From GCA-003244245 sp036266995 (GTDB lineage Bacteria; Actinomycetota; Actinomycetes; Mycobacteriales; Pseudonocardiaceae), in NCBI GenBank assembly GCA_036266995.1, contig DATAWX010000130.1, positions 1-31,850 of the forward strand: 31,850 nucleotides of DNA, read 5' to 3'. Below the pieces are notes generated by a model. It saw only the letters and a list, made by a program, of their open reading frames with translations. It searched no databases and was not told where the DNA came from. Positions 8,342-15,746 of this stretch are shown here, in pieces (within the stretch, counting starts at the first letter, position 1; each line of letters starts with the position of its first letter). Both the position numbers and the translations under genes were made by a program.

Positions 8342-8716
8342 ATGGTGACAAGGGTGGACAACGACTTCCCTGCGGACATCATCGGACTGCGGGTTGCCGA
8401 GCATGGACCCGATGCGCGCGTCGTCACCGTGACGGGGGAGATCGATACGCTGACAGCGCCGAAACTGGCCAGCTTCCTCAACGAGCAGCTGTCCGCGGCC
8501 CAGGTCGTTGTGGTGGACCTCGATGGCGTGGAGTTCCTGGGATCTGCCGGACTGTCCGCTCTGTTCGAGGCCAACGAGCTCGCCACCCGTGAGCGCCGTG
8601 CCCTGCGGATGGTGTGCCACTCCCGCATCGCCAACCGGGCTCTGGAGGCGACCGAACTGCGGAGCCAGTTCACCTTCGCCGACACGGTGCCAGAGGCCTT
8701 GAAGCACTCGACCTGA
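8342..8716 (+). CDS. STAS-domain anti-sigma factor antagonist (RsbV-like)
   Basis: This 124-residue STAS protein is the anti-anti-sigma component of a partner-switching module. When unphosphorylated, such proteins bind the anti-sigma kinase and free the sigma factor. Features: VVTVTGEIDTLTAPKLASFL, then VVVDLDGVEFLGSAGLSALF, where the Ser of GSAGL occupies the position phosphorylated by the kinase, and finally ALRMVCHSRIANRALEATEL. Start is uncertain: the ATG at 8342 fits the family N-terminus, but no clear ribosome site precedes it. The RsbW-like and SigF-like genes follow in the same direction after a 200-base gap that holds a small ORF. Confidence 0.9.
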   Translation: MVTRVDNDFPADIIGLRVAEHGPDARVVTVTGEIDTLTAPKLASFLNEQLSAAQVVVVDLDGVEFLGSAGLSALFEANELATRERRALRMVCHSRIANRALEATELRSQFTFADTVPEALKHST

Positions 8717-8828
8717 CGAGCCTCGCGAGCGGGCCAACGGCGTCTTACAGCGGCGGGTGCGGGGTTGGCGCACAATGGCATTCAACTGCCGGACACACTG
8801 GCGCAACCGAGAAGCAAAGGAGACGACG

Positions 8829-8894
8829 ATGGCTGTTGCAGCCGGGTGCGTCGCACTGACCGGGTCCACCATGGATGCGGCCCGATCGCGGTGA
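8829..8894 (+). CDS. possible 21-residue leader peptide before the anti-sigma gene
   Basis: ATG at 8829 follows an excellent ribosome site (AAAGGAG, 6 bases spacing), the best one in the sigma module. It opens a 21-codon frame, MAVAAGCVALTGSTMDAARS plus Arg, ending in TGA at 8892-8894, 23 bases before the start of the RsbW-like gene. It is not in frame with that gene. It may be a translated leader coupled to rsbW-sigF expression, or a small protein of its own. No homologue is known to me. Confidence 0.4.
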   Translation: MAVAAGCVALTGSTMDAARSR

Positions 8895-8917
8895 CCTACC
8901 CGGACAGAGGCCGCTCG

Positions 8918-9355
8918 ATGACCAAGCGCGAAGCAGGTTCCGCCCCCGACGGGTCGGTGCTGTCCCTTGACCTGCACACTGCGGCGAGCACCGTCGCGAT
9001 TCCTACGATCCGGACCGTCGCGGCGGACCTCGCCGCTCGGGCCGACTTCGACGTCGACTCGATCGACGACCTCCGGATGGCAGTCGATGATCTGTGCGCC
9101 ATGCTGGTCCGGATCGCCGCCGCCGACGCGACGCTGCACTGCACCTTCACCGTCCGCGCGGAGCGGATCGAGGTGGCCGCCGAAACCGACGTCGACGATC
9201 TGGCGGATCCGCTTCCCACCGGCTCGTTCGCGTGGCGGGTGCTGCAGTGCCTTGCCGACGAGGTCGGCGCCACGTCCGTGCCCGCTGAGCCTGGCCGGCC
9301 TGGCCGGGTACGTATCAACCTGGCCAAGGACGCCGTGACGGCGCCCCAGCCGTGA
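8918..9355 (+). CDS. rsbW: RsbW-like anti-sigma factor, ATP-binding kinase
   Basis: This 145-residue member of the HATPase_c anti-sigma family would bind the sigma factor and phosphorylate the STAS antagonist. The fold is seen in ASTVAIPTIRTVAADLAARA followed by DSIDDLRMAVDDLCAMLVRI. The last stretch is the N-box, where the usual E-x-x-N is replaced by D-x-x-C/M, as in mycobacterial UsfX/RsbW-type proteins. A short C-terminal half, SFAWRVLQCLADEV, corresponds to the G-box region. ATG 8918 has AGAGG 7 bases upstream. The stop overlaps the sigma start by 4 bases (GTGA), so the two are translationally coupled, as usual for anti-sigma/sigma pairs. Confidence 0.88.
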   Translation: MTKREAGSAPDGSVLSLDLHTAASTVAIPTIRTVAADLAARADFDVDSIDDLRMAVDDLCAMLVRIAAADATLHCTFTVRAERIEVAAETDVDDLADPLPTGSFAWRVLQCLADEVGATSVPAEPGRPGRVRINLAKDAVTAPQP

Positions 9356-10155
9356 CCCCGTCGGTGTCCCCGTCGGTGTCCGCAGCCGGGACCGAACACG
9401 GCGAGTATTCGCATCTGGTTCCGTTGCAGAGCCGCTATGTCGAGCTTGCTCCCGATGATCCCGAAAAGCAGCGGCTGCGCGAGCAACTGATCAGCGGCTA
9501 CCTGCCGGTGGCCGAACACATCGCCCGCCGCTTCGCGGGCCGCGGCGAGCCGCTGGATGATCTGGTCCAGGTCGCGACCGTGGGATTGATCAACGCGGTA
9601 GACCGCTTCGAACCGGCCCGTGGCTCGGACTTCTTCTCCTTCGCGGTACCGACGATCACCGGTGAGGTGCGCCGGTACTTCCGCGACCACGGCTGGTCGA
9701 CGCGGGTACCCCGGCGGCTGAAGGATCTGCACATCGTCATCAGGGGCACGCTGGCGGAGCTGTCTCAACAACTGGGCCGCGCGCCGAGACCCAGCGAGAT
9801 CGCGGACCGGTTGGGAATTCCGATCTCTGAGGTAATCGAGGGGCTGCAGGCCGGAGAGGCGTACCGAAGCTCATCGCTGGATGAGATGCTCGGCTCCGGG
9901 GAGGGCAAGGCGACGCTGGGCGAGTTCATCGGCGGCCTCGATGGCGAGCTCGACCTGATCGACGACCGCGAGGCGCTGCGCCCGCTGCTGGCCGAGCTGG
10001 CCCCCCGGGAACGGACGATTCTTGCGTTGCGGTTTTTCCGCCAACTGACTCAGACTCAGATAGCCGAGGAGGTGGGTATCTCGCAGATGCACGTGTCGCG
10101 AGTCCTCCGCCAGACGTTGGAGTTCTTACAGGAGCGCATCGCCACTCCGGATTGA
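9352..10155 (+). CDS. sigF: SigF/SigB-family alternative sigma factor
   Basis: This 267-residue sigma-70 family member belongs to the stress/sporulation (SigF/SigB) group. Region 2 is clear: LPVAEHIARRFAGRGEPLDD, LVQVATVGLINAVDRFEP, then SFAVPTITGEVRRYFRDHGW. Region 3 runs through RVPRRLKDLHIVIRGTLAEL and SEIADRLGIPISEVIEG. The region 4 helix-turn-helix is TQTQIAEEVGISQMHVSRVL. The start is GTG 9352, overlapping the stop of the RsbW-like gene. The STAS, kinase and sigma genes together form a partner-switching module. Three GTTT-N15/16-GGGTA(C/T) sites downstream in the window fit its expected promoter type. Confidence 0.95.
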   Translation: MTPSVSPSVSAAGTEHGEYSHLVPLQSRYVELAPDDPEKQRLREQLISGYLPVAEHIARRFAGRGEPLDDLVQVATVGLINAVDRFEPARGSDFFSFAVPTITGEVRRYFRDHGWSTRVPRRLKDLHIVIRGTLAELSQQLGRAPRPSEIADRLGIPISEVIEGLQAGEAYRSSSLDEMLGSGEGKATLGEFIGGLDGELDLIDDREALRPLLAELAPRERTILALRFFRQLTQTQIAEEVGISQMHVSRVLRQTLEFLQERIATPD

Positions 10156-10189
10156 TGGCGGGTTTCGCCGGGACCCCGGGACGGTAGCT

Positions 10190-11806
10190 TCAGTCGCCGA
10201 TGGCGAACCGGACGGTGGCCGCGGCCAGCCGCTGGCTGCGTACCCGATGCCCGCGCAGCGCGGCCCGAGCGGCGTTCGCACCGCACGCTCCGTGCACGGC
10301 ACCGCCAGGGTGGGCTGAGGACGACGCCAGGTACAGACCGGTCACCGGGGTCTCCGGGCGGCCGAGGCCAGGGGTGGGTCGGAACACCAGTTGCTGGTGC
10401 AGAGCGGTGGTGCCGCCGTTGATCGCGCCGCCCACAAGGTTGGCGTTATGCTCGGCGATCTGCGGCGGCGCGGCCACCGTCCGGGCGACGATCCGATCCC
10501 GGAACCCAGGGGCGAACCGCTCGATCTGCGCCTCGATACGACTGGCGATGGCGTCGCGGTCCCGCTCGTCCCAGGCCCCTGTGATGCCGTCGCCGCCCGC
10601 GTCGCCGCGGACCTTGCGGGGCACGTGGGTGTACGCCCACAGCGATTCGGTTCCGGCCGGTGAGCGGCGCGGATCGGCTGTCGTCATCTGCCCCGCGAGC
10701 AGGAAGGGATGGGCCGGCACGAGCCCCATGGCGATATGCGCGGTGTATTCGGTCATCTCGTCCATGCCAGCTGAAAGGTGGACGGTGCCGGCGCCCGCGG
10801 TCTCGGCCGCCGCCCACGGAACCGGCGCGCGCAGCGCCCAATCGAGCTTGACGGTGGCGTAGTCCCATTGGAACCGACGTAGGTCGTCGCGCAGCCGGGG
10901 CGGTAGGCGCGTCCAGTCGACGAGGCCGCCGTAGAGGCAGGTGGCGGGGACCGCGGCCAGTACCGCGCGGCTGGCCAGAATCTCGTCGCCGTCGGCGGTG
11001 CGGGCACCGACCGCGCGGCCGCCGCGCACCACCACCTGACGAACCGGGGCGCCGCAACGCACCCGCCCACCCCGGCCCTCCAGCCGGCGGACCATCGCGG
11101 CGGTGAGCGCCCCGGCGCCACCCTCCGGGACCGGAAAGCCGTACTGCTGGCCCAGCATCGACAGCAACCAGCCGATCATGGCGCCGCCGTTGGACTCGGG
11201 CATCAGGTCGGCGTGCAGCGCGCACCCGGCCAGCAGCAGCGAGCCGGGTCCGGTGAACTCCTCCTCGGCGAGCCGGCGCACCGGCAGTAGTCCGAAGCGG
11301 GCGAACCTCAGCAGCCCGGACGGTCCGAGCGCAGCCACCAACCGGGCGCCGGCGCGCACCGGCGGGAACGGCACGAACAGCGCGTCGAGCAACAGGGGGC
11401 CGAGTCGTTGCCAGTTGCCATAAAGCCGTCGCCATGCTGCGCCGTCGCCTGCACCGAGGGCCTCGAGCCCCGCGACCGTCTGCTCGAGGTCCCGGGACAG
11501 CACAGCGGCGCGCCCGTCGAGCAGCGGATGCGCAAGGACCTCCGGCGCGTGTACCCAGCGCAATCCGTGTCGTTCGAGCTCCAGCGCGCCGATGACGGGG
11601 GACGCGGCGGCCATCGGGTAGAACGCGCTGCAGAGGTCGGTGACGAAGCCCGGTGCGGGTCCCGCGGCGCTCCGAACCGCCCCGCCGGGCTCAGGTTGCT
11701 CCTCCAGGACCAGGACGTCCCACCCGGCGTCGGCAAGCACGTTCGCCGCGACGAGCCCGTTGGGCCCTGCGCCGATCACCACGGCATCGACCACGCGGCC
11801 TGGCAT
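10190..11806 (-). CDS. FAD-dependent oxidoreductase, phytoene-dehydrogenase-like
   Basis: This flavoprotein of about 538 residues resembles the CrtI/phytoene desaturase and PYROXD2 families. The N-terminal dinucleotide-binding motif is DAVVIGAGPNGLVAANVLAD, with the acidic end of beta-2 in VLVLEEQPEPGGAVRS. The C-terminus (LYLASSSAHPGGAVHGACGA) is the FAD-contact motif of the family. The open frame starts at ATG 11806, but a candidate SigF -10 overlaps that codon. If this promoter is used, GTG 11794 is the likelier, leaderless start and gives the family-like N-terminus (M/V)VDAVVIGAG. No carotenoid genes are nearby, so the substrate is unknown. Convergent with sigF. Confidence 0.9.
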   Translation of the reverse strand: MPGRVVDAVVIGAGPNGLVAANVLADAGWDVLVLEEQPEPGGAVRSAAGPAPGFVTDLCSAFYPMAAASPVIGALELERHGLRWVHAPEVLAHPLLDGRAAVLSRDLEQTVAGLEALGAGDGAAWRRLYGNWQRLGPLLLDALFVPFPPVRAGARLVAALGPSGLLRFARFGLLPVRRLAEEEFTGPGSLLLAGCALHADLMPESNGGAMIGWLLSMLGQQYGFPVPEGGAGALTAAMVRRLEGRGGRVRCGAPVRQVVVRGGRAVGARTADGDEILASRAVLAAVPATCLYGGLVDWTRLPPRLRDDLRRFQWDYATVKLDWALRAPVPWAAAETAGAGTVHLSAGMDEMTEYTAHIAMGLVPAHPFLLAGQMTTADPRRSPAGTESLWAYTHVPRKVRGDAGGDGITGAWDERDRDAIASRIEAQIERFAPGFRDRIVARTVAAPPQIAEHNANLVGGAINGGTTALHQQLVFRPTPGLGRPETPVTGLYLASSSAHPGGAVHGACGANAARAALRGHRVRSQRLAAATVRFAIGD

Positions 11807-11830
11807 ACCCGGCGAGCATTGATGGCAAAC
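11805..11830 (-). promoter_or_regulatory. candidate SigF-type promoter for the FAD oxidoreductase
   Basis: On the minus strand, GTTT (plus 11827-11830) is followed after 16 bases by GGGTAT (plus 11805-11810), matching the SigF/SigB consensus. The -10 overlaps the first ATG, so a transcript would begin a few bases before GTG 11794 and be leaderless. Confidence 0.55.
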
Positions 11831-11846
11831 GGCCTGGTCGCGCGTC

Positions 11847-11871
11847 GTTTCACGGCACGCGTGCCGGGTAC
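11847..11871 (+). promoter_or_regulatory. candidate SigF-type promoter for the DUF2267-like gene
   Basis: GTTT (11847-11850), 15 bases, GGGTAC (11866-11871). The ATG at 11881 lies where transcription would start, which would explain why that gene has no ribosome site. It is back to back with the minus-strand site of the same type. Confidence 0.6.
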
Positions 11872-11880
11872 TTCCACAGC

Positions 11881-12192
11881 ATGCGCGACGAGGAGTTCAT
11901 CACCGAGGTCCAGGCCCGCGCCGGCTTGGACACCCGAAGCGATGCTGAGCGCGCCATACTTGCAACACTGACGATTCTGGGTGAGCAACTGCCGGACACT
12001 GTGGCCGGCTCCGTCGCGGCCGCGTTGCCCGAGCGGCTTGGGCACCAACTGCGGGGGAGGTCTCGATCCCGCGTGGCTGCGGCGCAGGCTGGCCGGCTGA
12101 GCCGGGGGGTGGCCGAAGGTGAGGGTAGCTGGCCCGGCGACGACACCATCGCCGATGCGGACATCGACCACGGCCGGATCAGTCGAAGCTGA
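11881..12192 (+). CDS. DUF2267-like protein, degenerate second half
   Basis: This 103-residue protein begins MRDEEFITEVQARAGL and continues with DAERAILATLTILGEQLPDT, VAGSVAAALPERLGHQL. That is the typical first half of DUF2267 proteins (small helical proteins, function unknown, often stress-linked). The expected second helical repeat is absent. From about residue 58 the sequence becomes Arg/Ser/Gly-rich and unlike the family, so the gene may be frameshifted or truncated. No ribosome site precedes ATG 11881, but a SigF-type promoter ends 10 bases before it, consistent with a leaderless message. The reading frame is open further upstream, without family similarity. Confidence 0.5.
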   Translation: MRDEEFITEVQARAGLDTRSDAERAILATLTILGEQLPDTVAGSVAAALPERLGHQLRGRSRSRVAAAQAGRLSRGVAEGEGSWPGDDTIADADIDHGRISRS

Positions 12193-12221
12193 TGCGCAGG
12201 TAAGGCCCACGGCACAGGGCG

Positions 12222-13139
12222 TCAGTGCCTCGACGACCCCTGGTGTGCACTCGAGCCGTCAGCGGATTTCGCCCCGTGGGTCGAGGCCGGGTTCTGGCTG
12301 AAGGTTGAGATTCGGGATGAGGATGACTGGTTAACGTCCGGAGTACCAACACCGTCGGTAGCGCCAGTGTTGTTACCACCTAGGCCTTTGCCGACTGGTT
12401 TGCCGGACTGGCCAGGACCCGCGATGGCGGGCAGGTTACCTGAGCCGGCGGGGCTAGGCGAGCCAGCCGGGCTGGGCGAGGCGTCCGGCTTATCTGGACC
12501 GGCCTGGTCGGCAGAATTACCCGCGTTGGCAGAGCTCGCCGGCGTGACGGTGGCGGCCGGCTTGCCGGCATCAGCTGCCTTGATCGGTGCGATCGGGCTG
12601 CCGGGATGCGGTGGGTCAGCACGGTGCGGTGAGGGGGCGGCCACGCTGGCGGCGACGTGCCCCATGGCGTTGCCGCCGGGCTCGTCAGCAGCGGTGTGGC
12701 TACTCTGTGTGCCTGCGGGGGCGGGCGGGATGGGCTGCGGCGCTTGGCGGTCCGCCACCATCGACTGGGTGGTAATCGGCGCCGGGAACACCATCGGAGT
12801 CGGCCTGACCCCCGCCGCGGGTCCGGGAGCCGCTGCCGGACCGGGTACAGCGGCGTTGTCCTGGCTCAGGACGGGCGGTGGGTCGGTCGCCAGCGGCGCG
12901 ACGAGCCCGTCGTTGACGATTGCCGTGATACCCAGCACCGCGCCACTGGCCAGCACAAAGCAGGCGGCGATGGCCGCCTTGGCGGCGCGGCTGTTGGGCG
13001 GCAGCGGCGCGGCGATCTCGCGTCGGCGGCTGGCGACGACGCTACGCAGGTAGGGATCCGCGCCGATCCATGCGATCAAGGCGTTGGCGGGAGGTCCTGA
13101 ACCGGCCTTACGACGATGACGAGAAGTCAATCCGTGCAC
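12222..13139 (-). CDS. membrane-anchored Pro/Ala/Ser-rich extracellular protein
   Basis: This 305-residue protein has GTG 13139 as start (GGAG 7 bases upstream). A basic cytoplasmic N-terminus of about 50 residues (SRHRRKAGSG, VVASRRREIA) is followed by one hydrophobic helix (KAAIAACFVLASGAVLGITA). The remaining 230 residues are low-complexity Pro, Ala, Ser, Gly and Asn, including the repeated SPSPAGSPSPAGSG. That is the topology of a type II membrane protein with a long wall-spanning stalk. No enzymatic domain is visible. It is convergent with the DUF2267-like gene and divergent from csbD. Function unknown. Confidence 0.7.
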   Translation of the reverse strand: MHGLTSRHRRKAGSGPPANALIAWIGADPYLRSVVASRRREIAAPLPPNSRAAKAAIAACFVLASGAVLGITAIVNDGLVAPLATDPPPVLSQDNAAVPGPAAAPGPAAGVRPTPMVFPAPITTQSMVADRQAPQPIPPAPAGTQSSHTAADEPGGNAMGHVAASVAAPSPHRADPPHPGSPIAPIKAADAGKPAATVTPASSANAGNSADQAGPDKPDASPSPAGSPSPAGSGNLPAIAGPGQSGKPVGKGLGGNNTGATDGVGTPDVNQSSSSRISTFSQNPASTHGAKSADGSSAHQGSSRH

Positions 13140-13258
13140 TTTGGGTCTCCGCGTGCGTCAACCCCACCTCACCTCAGTGGATACGCGCCCTTAACTTCGA
13201 GCCGGCAGCGCGGTCCTGTCGACCAGGTGAACTCTGCGTGCCGTCCGCAAGGCAGTGA

Positions 13259-13283
13259 GTTTTAGCGGCCGAACAGGGGGTAC
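13259..13283 (+). promoter_or_regulatory. candidate SigF-type promoter for csbD
   Basis: GTTT (13259-13262), 15 bases, GGGTAC (13278-13283). This matches the SigF/SigB consensus and has the same spacing as the site at 11847. It lies about 48 bases before the csbD start, leaving room for a leader with the GAAGGAG ribosome site. CsbD is a known sigma-B target in Bacillus. Confidence 0.65.
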
Positions 13284-13330
13284 TCCCGCTGCACATAGTG
13301 CACCGCATCCTCCTGAAGGAGTGCTTTCCG

Positions 13331-13516
13331 ATGGGTTTGCAAGACAAGGTCGCGAACAGCGCCGAGGTACTGAAGGGCAAGGCCAAGGAGGCTGCCGGCA
13401 AGATCGCTGGCAGCCCTCGGCTGGAGGTCGAGGGCAAGCTCGACCAGGGCAAGGGTAACCTCAAGCAGGCCGGCGAGAAGATCAAGGACGCTGGCGAGAG
13501 TGTTTTCGGCAGATAG
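13331..13516 (+). CDS. CsbD-family general stress protein
   Basis: This 61-residue hydrophilic, Lys/Gly/Ala-rich protein starts MGLQDKVANSAEVLKGKAKE, with the repeated family pattern AAGKIAGSPRLEVEGKLDQG and GNLKQAGEKIKDAGESVFG. CsbD proteins are small stress-induced proteins of unresolved function. ATG 13331 follows GAAGGAG with 9 bases spacing; an upstream in-frame start at 13298 is not needed. The SigF-type promoter upstream and the neighbouring sigma module support stress control. The next membrane-protein gene starts 37 bases downstream and is probably cotranscribed. Confidence 0.92.
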   Translation: MGLQDKVANSAEVLKGKAKEAAGKIAGSPRLEVEGKLDQGKGNLKQAGEKIKDAGESVFGR

Positions 13517-13553
13517 CTGAGGCGACCCAGCGACTCTCCTGGAGTTTACTAAC

Positions 13554-13994
13554 ATGGACGTGAACAGTTATGTGACTTTTCTGTTCATCGGGGTGCTGCT
13601 TGTCCTGATTGACGGACAGATCCTCTACCGAGGTGGCCTGGGATATCTGCAGAAGATGTACCCAGCTGATTCCGCCCGCTCGGTAATGCAATTGGTGGCT
13701 GTACTCTTCCATCTTGTGGTGCTCGGCCTCCTGGCGCTGATCTCGACGATCGACGTCGCCACCGGGATGCCCATCCGTGACCTCGTGGTCAAGTGGGGTG
13801 TGGTCCTGCTGGGACTTGCCGTCGCGCACGGCTTGACGATGGCGATCTTGGTAAGCATGAGGAATCGACGCCGGGAAGAGAAGATTGAGGACGAGATTGT
13901 CGGGGATCACACTGGGGTGGGTCCGCAGGACGCCAGCATCTATCCGGTGACTGACCGTCAAAGTCGATCCGGTCGATCGTCATATCCTGCGTGA
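13554..13994 (+). CDS. small membrane protein, three spans, unknown
   Basis: This 146-residue protein has three hydrophobic helices: YVTFLFIGVLLVLIDGQIL, VMQLVAVLFHLVVLGLLALI and WGVVLLGLAVAHGLTMAILV. A polar C-terminal tail of about 45 residues follows (RNRRREEKIEDEIVGD). A GGAG about 9 bases before ATG 13554 supports the start. It follows csbD closely and is ended by a strong hairpin, so csbD and this gene look like one stress transcript. I do not recognise a named family. Confidence 0.8.
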   Translation: MDVNSYVTFLFIGVLLVLIDGQILYRGGLGYLQKMYPADSARSVMQLVAVLFHLVVLGLLALISTIDVATGMPIRDLVVKWGVVLLGLAVAHGLTMAILVSMRNRRREEKIEDEIVGDHTGVGPQDASIYPVTDRQSRSGRSSYPA

Positions 13995-14013
13995 GACTCC
14001 TCATCGCCTGAGG

Positions 14014-14050
14014 GCGCAGCGGGTGAGCAGTTCTTGCTCACCCGCTGCGC
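14014..14050 (+). terminator. perfect 16-bp terminator hairpin
   Basis: GCGCAGCGGGTGAGCA, loop GTTCT, then its exact complement. It lies 19 bases after the stop of the small membrane-protein gene and before the first phoU. No T-run follows, as is common in actinobacteria. Confidence 0.75.
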
Positions 14051-14102
14051 TCGCTCCATGATCTGTCGCGTCCGAGCACCCACCTTCCGTCGCGGGAGAT
14101 AG

Positions 14103-14132
14103 TGATCTCTGCGGTACAGGAGTGGCTGATGT
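14103..14132 (+). repeat. conserved element upstream of first phoU
   Basis: A 23-base core (14110-14132), starting TGCGGTACAGGAGTGGC and ending GATGT, recurs with a single mismatch at 15006-15028. It starts exactly 60 bases before the phoU ATG in both places. A TGATC precedes the core in both copies. It is a probable shared regulatory site or the remnant of a gene duplication. Confidence 0.65.
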
Positions 14133-14169
14133 GCGCGTGTGCGATAGTTGGGGCGGAGAAGGTGAGGTC

Positions 14170-14844
14170 ATGCGCGCCACATTCCACGTCCAGCTGGATG
14201 AGCTGATTGTCGACCTCGTGCGGATGACCCGCCTGGCCGGCCAGATGATGACCAATGCGGCGATCGCGTTGCACCAGAGTGATGTGGCGCTCGCGGCGGT
14301 GGTCGTCGCTAATCGTGACCAGATGTACGCGATGCACGATGACACCGAGCAGCGCTGCATTATCCTGCTCGCGCGGCGCGCTCCCCTTCCGGAGGACCTG
14401 CGCGCGGTGGTCGCGGCCCTGCGTGCACTGGGCCACCTCAAGCGGATGGGCAACCTTGCTCGGCACATCGCCGACATTGCCCGGCTCAAGCATCCGAACC
14501 CGATGATCGCGGGCGAGGTCCGCCCGGTGCTCGCTCGGATGAGCCTGCTCGCCAGCCAGTTCGCCGAGGACGCCGCGATCGCGATCGCGCACCAGGATCG
14601 CGTGTCGGGGAACCGGCTGGCCGAGGCGGACCATGAGGTGGACGCGCTGCGCCGCCATCTGTTCGCCATCCTGTTCGCCGATAGCTGGTCACATGGCGTG
14701 GAGCAGGCCGTCGACGCTGCCCTGATCGGCCGCTACTACGAGCGTTTCGCCGACCACGCGGTGGCCGTCGCAGCGGAGGCGCGCTATCTCGCCACTCGCC
14801 GGATCGAGTCCCATGACGTGGGGACGGCCGGCTGGCTGCGCTGA
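14170..14844 (+). CDS. phoU: PhoU-family phosphate signalling protein (copy 1)
   Basis: This 224-residue all-helical protein of the PhoU family is a regulator that connects the Pst transporter to the phosphate sensor kinase and represses uptake when phosphate is plentiful. The two-repeat PhoU pattern is visible: FHVQLDELIVDLVRMTRLAG near the N-terminus, and the signature YYERFADHAVAVAAEARYLA at the C-terminus, corresponding to the LERIGDHA motif. ATG 14170 fits the family length; a GTG at 14122 would add 16 residues that overlap the conserved element. It is followed after 221 bases by a close paralogue, and the pst operon lies 1.2 kb downstream. Confidence 0.93.
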   Translation: MRATFHVQLDELIVDLVRMTRLAGQMMTNAAIALHQSDVALAAVVVANRDQMYAMHDDTEQRCIILLARRAPLPEDLRAVVAALRALGHLKRMGNLARHIADIARLKHPNPMIAGEVRPVLARMSLLASQFAEDAAIAIAHQDRVSGNRLAEADHEVDALRRHLFAILFADSWSHGVEQAVDAALIGRYYERFADHAVAVAAEARYLATRRIESHDVGTAGWLR

Positions 14845-14997
14845 GCCGGGCCCATTTCGTACTTGTCACACACAGCGACCGGCAAGCTCCCGGGAGTTCC
14901 CACGGGCGCTGAGCCGGGGCACTGGAACGCGCCGTTTCCCGGCATAACTTCCGCAACTGCCACCCCCTAGGGTTAAGAAATTCCGCAGATAAGGAAA

Positions 14998-15028
14998 TGA
15001 TCACTTGCGGTACAGGAGTGGCAGATGT
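14998..15028 (+). repeat. conserved element upstream of second phoU
   Basis: Second copy of the element described at 14103-14132: TGATC, then a 23-base core at 15006-15028 differing at one base, 60 bases before ATG 15066. The sequence between core and start codon has largely diverged, so the core is under constraint or recently duplicated. Confidence 0.65.
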
Positions 15029-15065
15029 TTTGATATGGGATATCTGGGACAAAGTAGGTGGAGCC

Positions 15066-15746
15066 ATGCGGACCACGTTCCACGCTCATCTGGACGAGCT
15101 GGTTGCCGACATCGCGCGGATGGCGCGGTTCGCGGGCCAGATGATGACGAACGCTTCGATCGCGCTACATCAGAGTGATCTCGCGCTCGCTGGGCTGGTT
15201 ATCGCGGACAGTGACCAACTGAACGCGATGCACGATGATGCCGGGCGGCGCTGCACCACTTTGCTGGCGCTGCAAGCGCCGGTCGCCGGGGACTTGCGGG
15301 TGGTGGTCGCGGCACTGCATTCGTTGGGCCACTTGAGGCGGATGGGCAGCCTCGCCCGGCACATCGCCGACATTGCCCGGCTCAAGCACCCGAACCCGAT
15401 GATCTCGGGCAAGGTCCGTCCGCTGCTTGCTCGGATGAGCCTGCTTGCCAGCCAACTCGCCGAGGACGCCGCGACCGCCGTCGAGTACCAGGATCCGCTG
15501 TCCGCCTGCCGGCTCGCCGTATCCGACGACGAGGTGGACGCACTGCTGCGCCACCTGCTCGGCGTCCTGTTCGGCGAGGAGTGGTCAGACGGCGTAGAGC
15601 GGGCCGTGGACGCGGCTCTGATCGGTCGCTATTACGAGCGTTTCGGCGACCATGCGGTGGCTATCGCACAGCAGGTCTGTTACCGGGCCACCGGGCTGTT
15701 ATCCGAGCCGGACGTCTTGGGGGCAGTCAGCGGGCCCGCAGCCTAG
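15066..15746 (+). CDS. phoU: PhoU-family phosphate signalling protein (copy 2)
   Basis: This 226-residue paralogue of the preceding gene is very similar over its full length. For example, RLKHPNPMISGKVRPLLARM compares with RLKHPNPMIAGEVRPVLARM, and YYERFGDHAVAIAQQVCYRA with the copy 1 signature. Differences concentrate at the C-terminus and in surface positions. ATG 15066 is preceded by AGGTGG. Two PhoU proteins in tandem could form a heteromeric regulator or respond to different Pst complexes; the sequence does not decide. It is separated from the pst operon by 345 bases that contain the shared leader. Confidence 0.93.
   Translation: MRTTFHAHLDELVADIARMARFAGQMMTNASIALHQSDLALAGLVIADSDQLNAMHDDAGRRCTTLLALQAPVAGDLRVVVAALHSLGHLRRMGSLARHIADIARLKHPNPMISGKVRPLLARMSLLASQLAEDAATAVEYQDPLSACRLAVSDDEVDALLRHLLGVLFGEEWSDGVERAVDAALIGRYYERFGDHAVAIAQQVCYRATGLLSEPDVLGAVSGPAA

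Noticed and set aside
14886..14897. AGCTCCCGGGAGTT palindrome between the phoU genes
   Set aside because: Short GC-rich palindromes of this size are expected often at this base composition, and it has no informative position.
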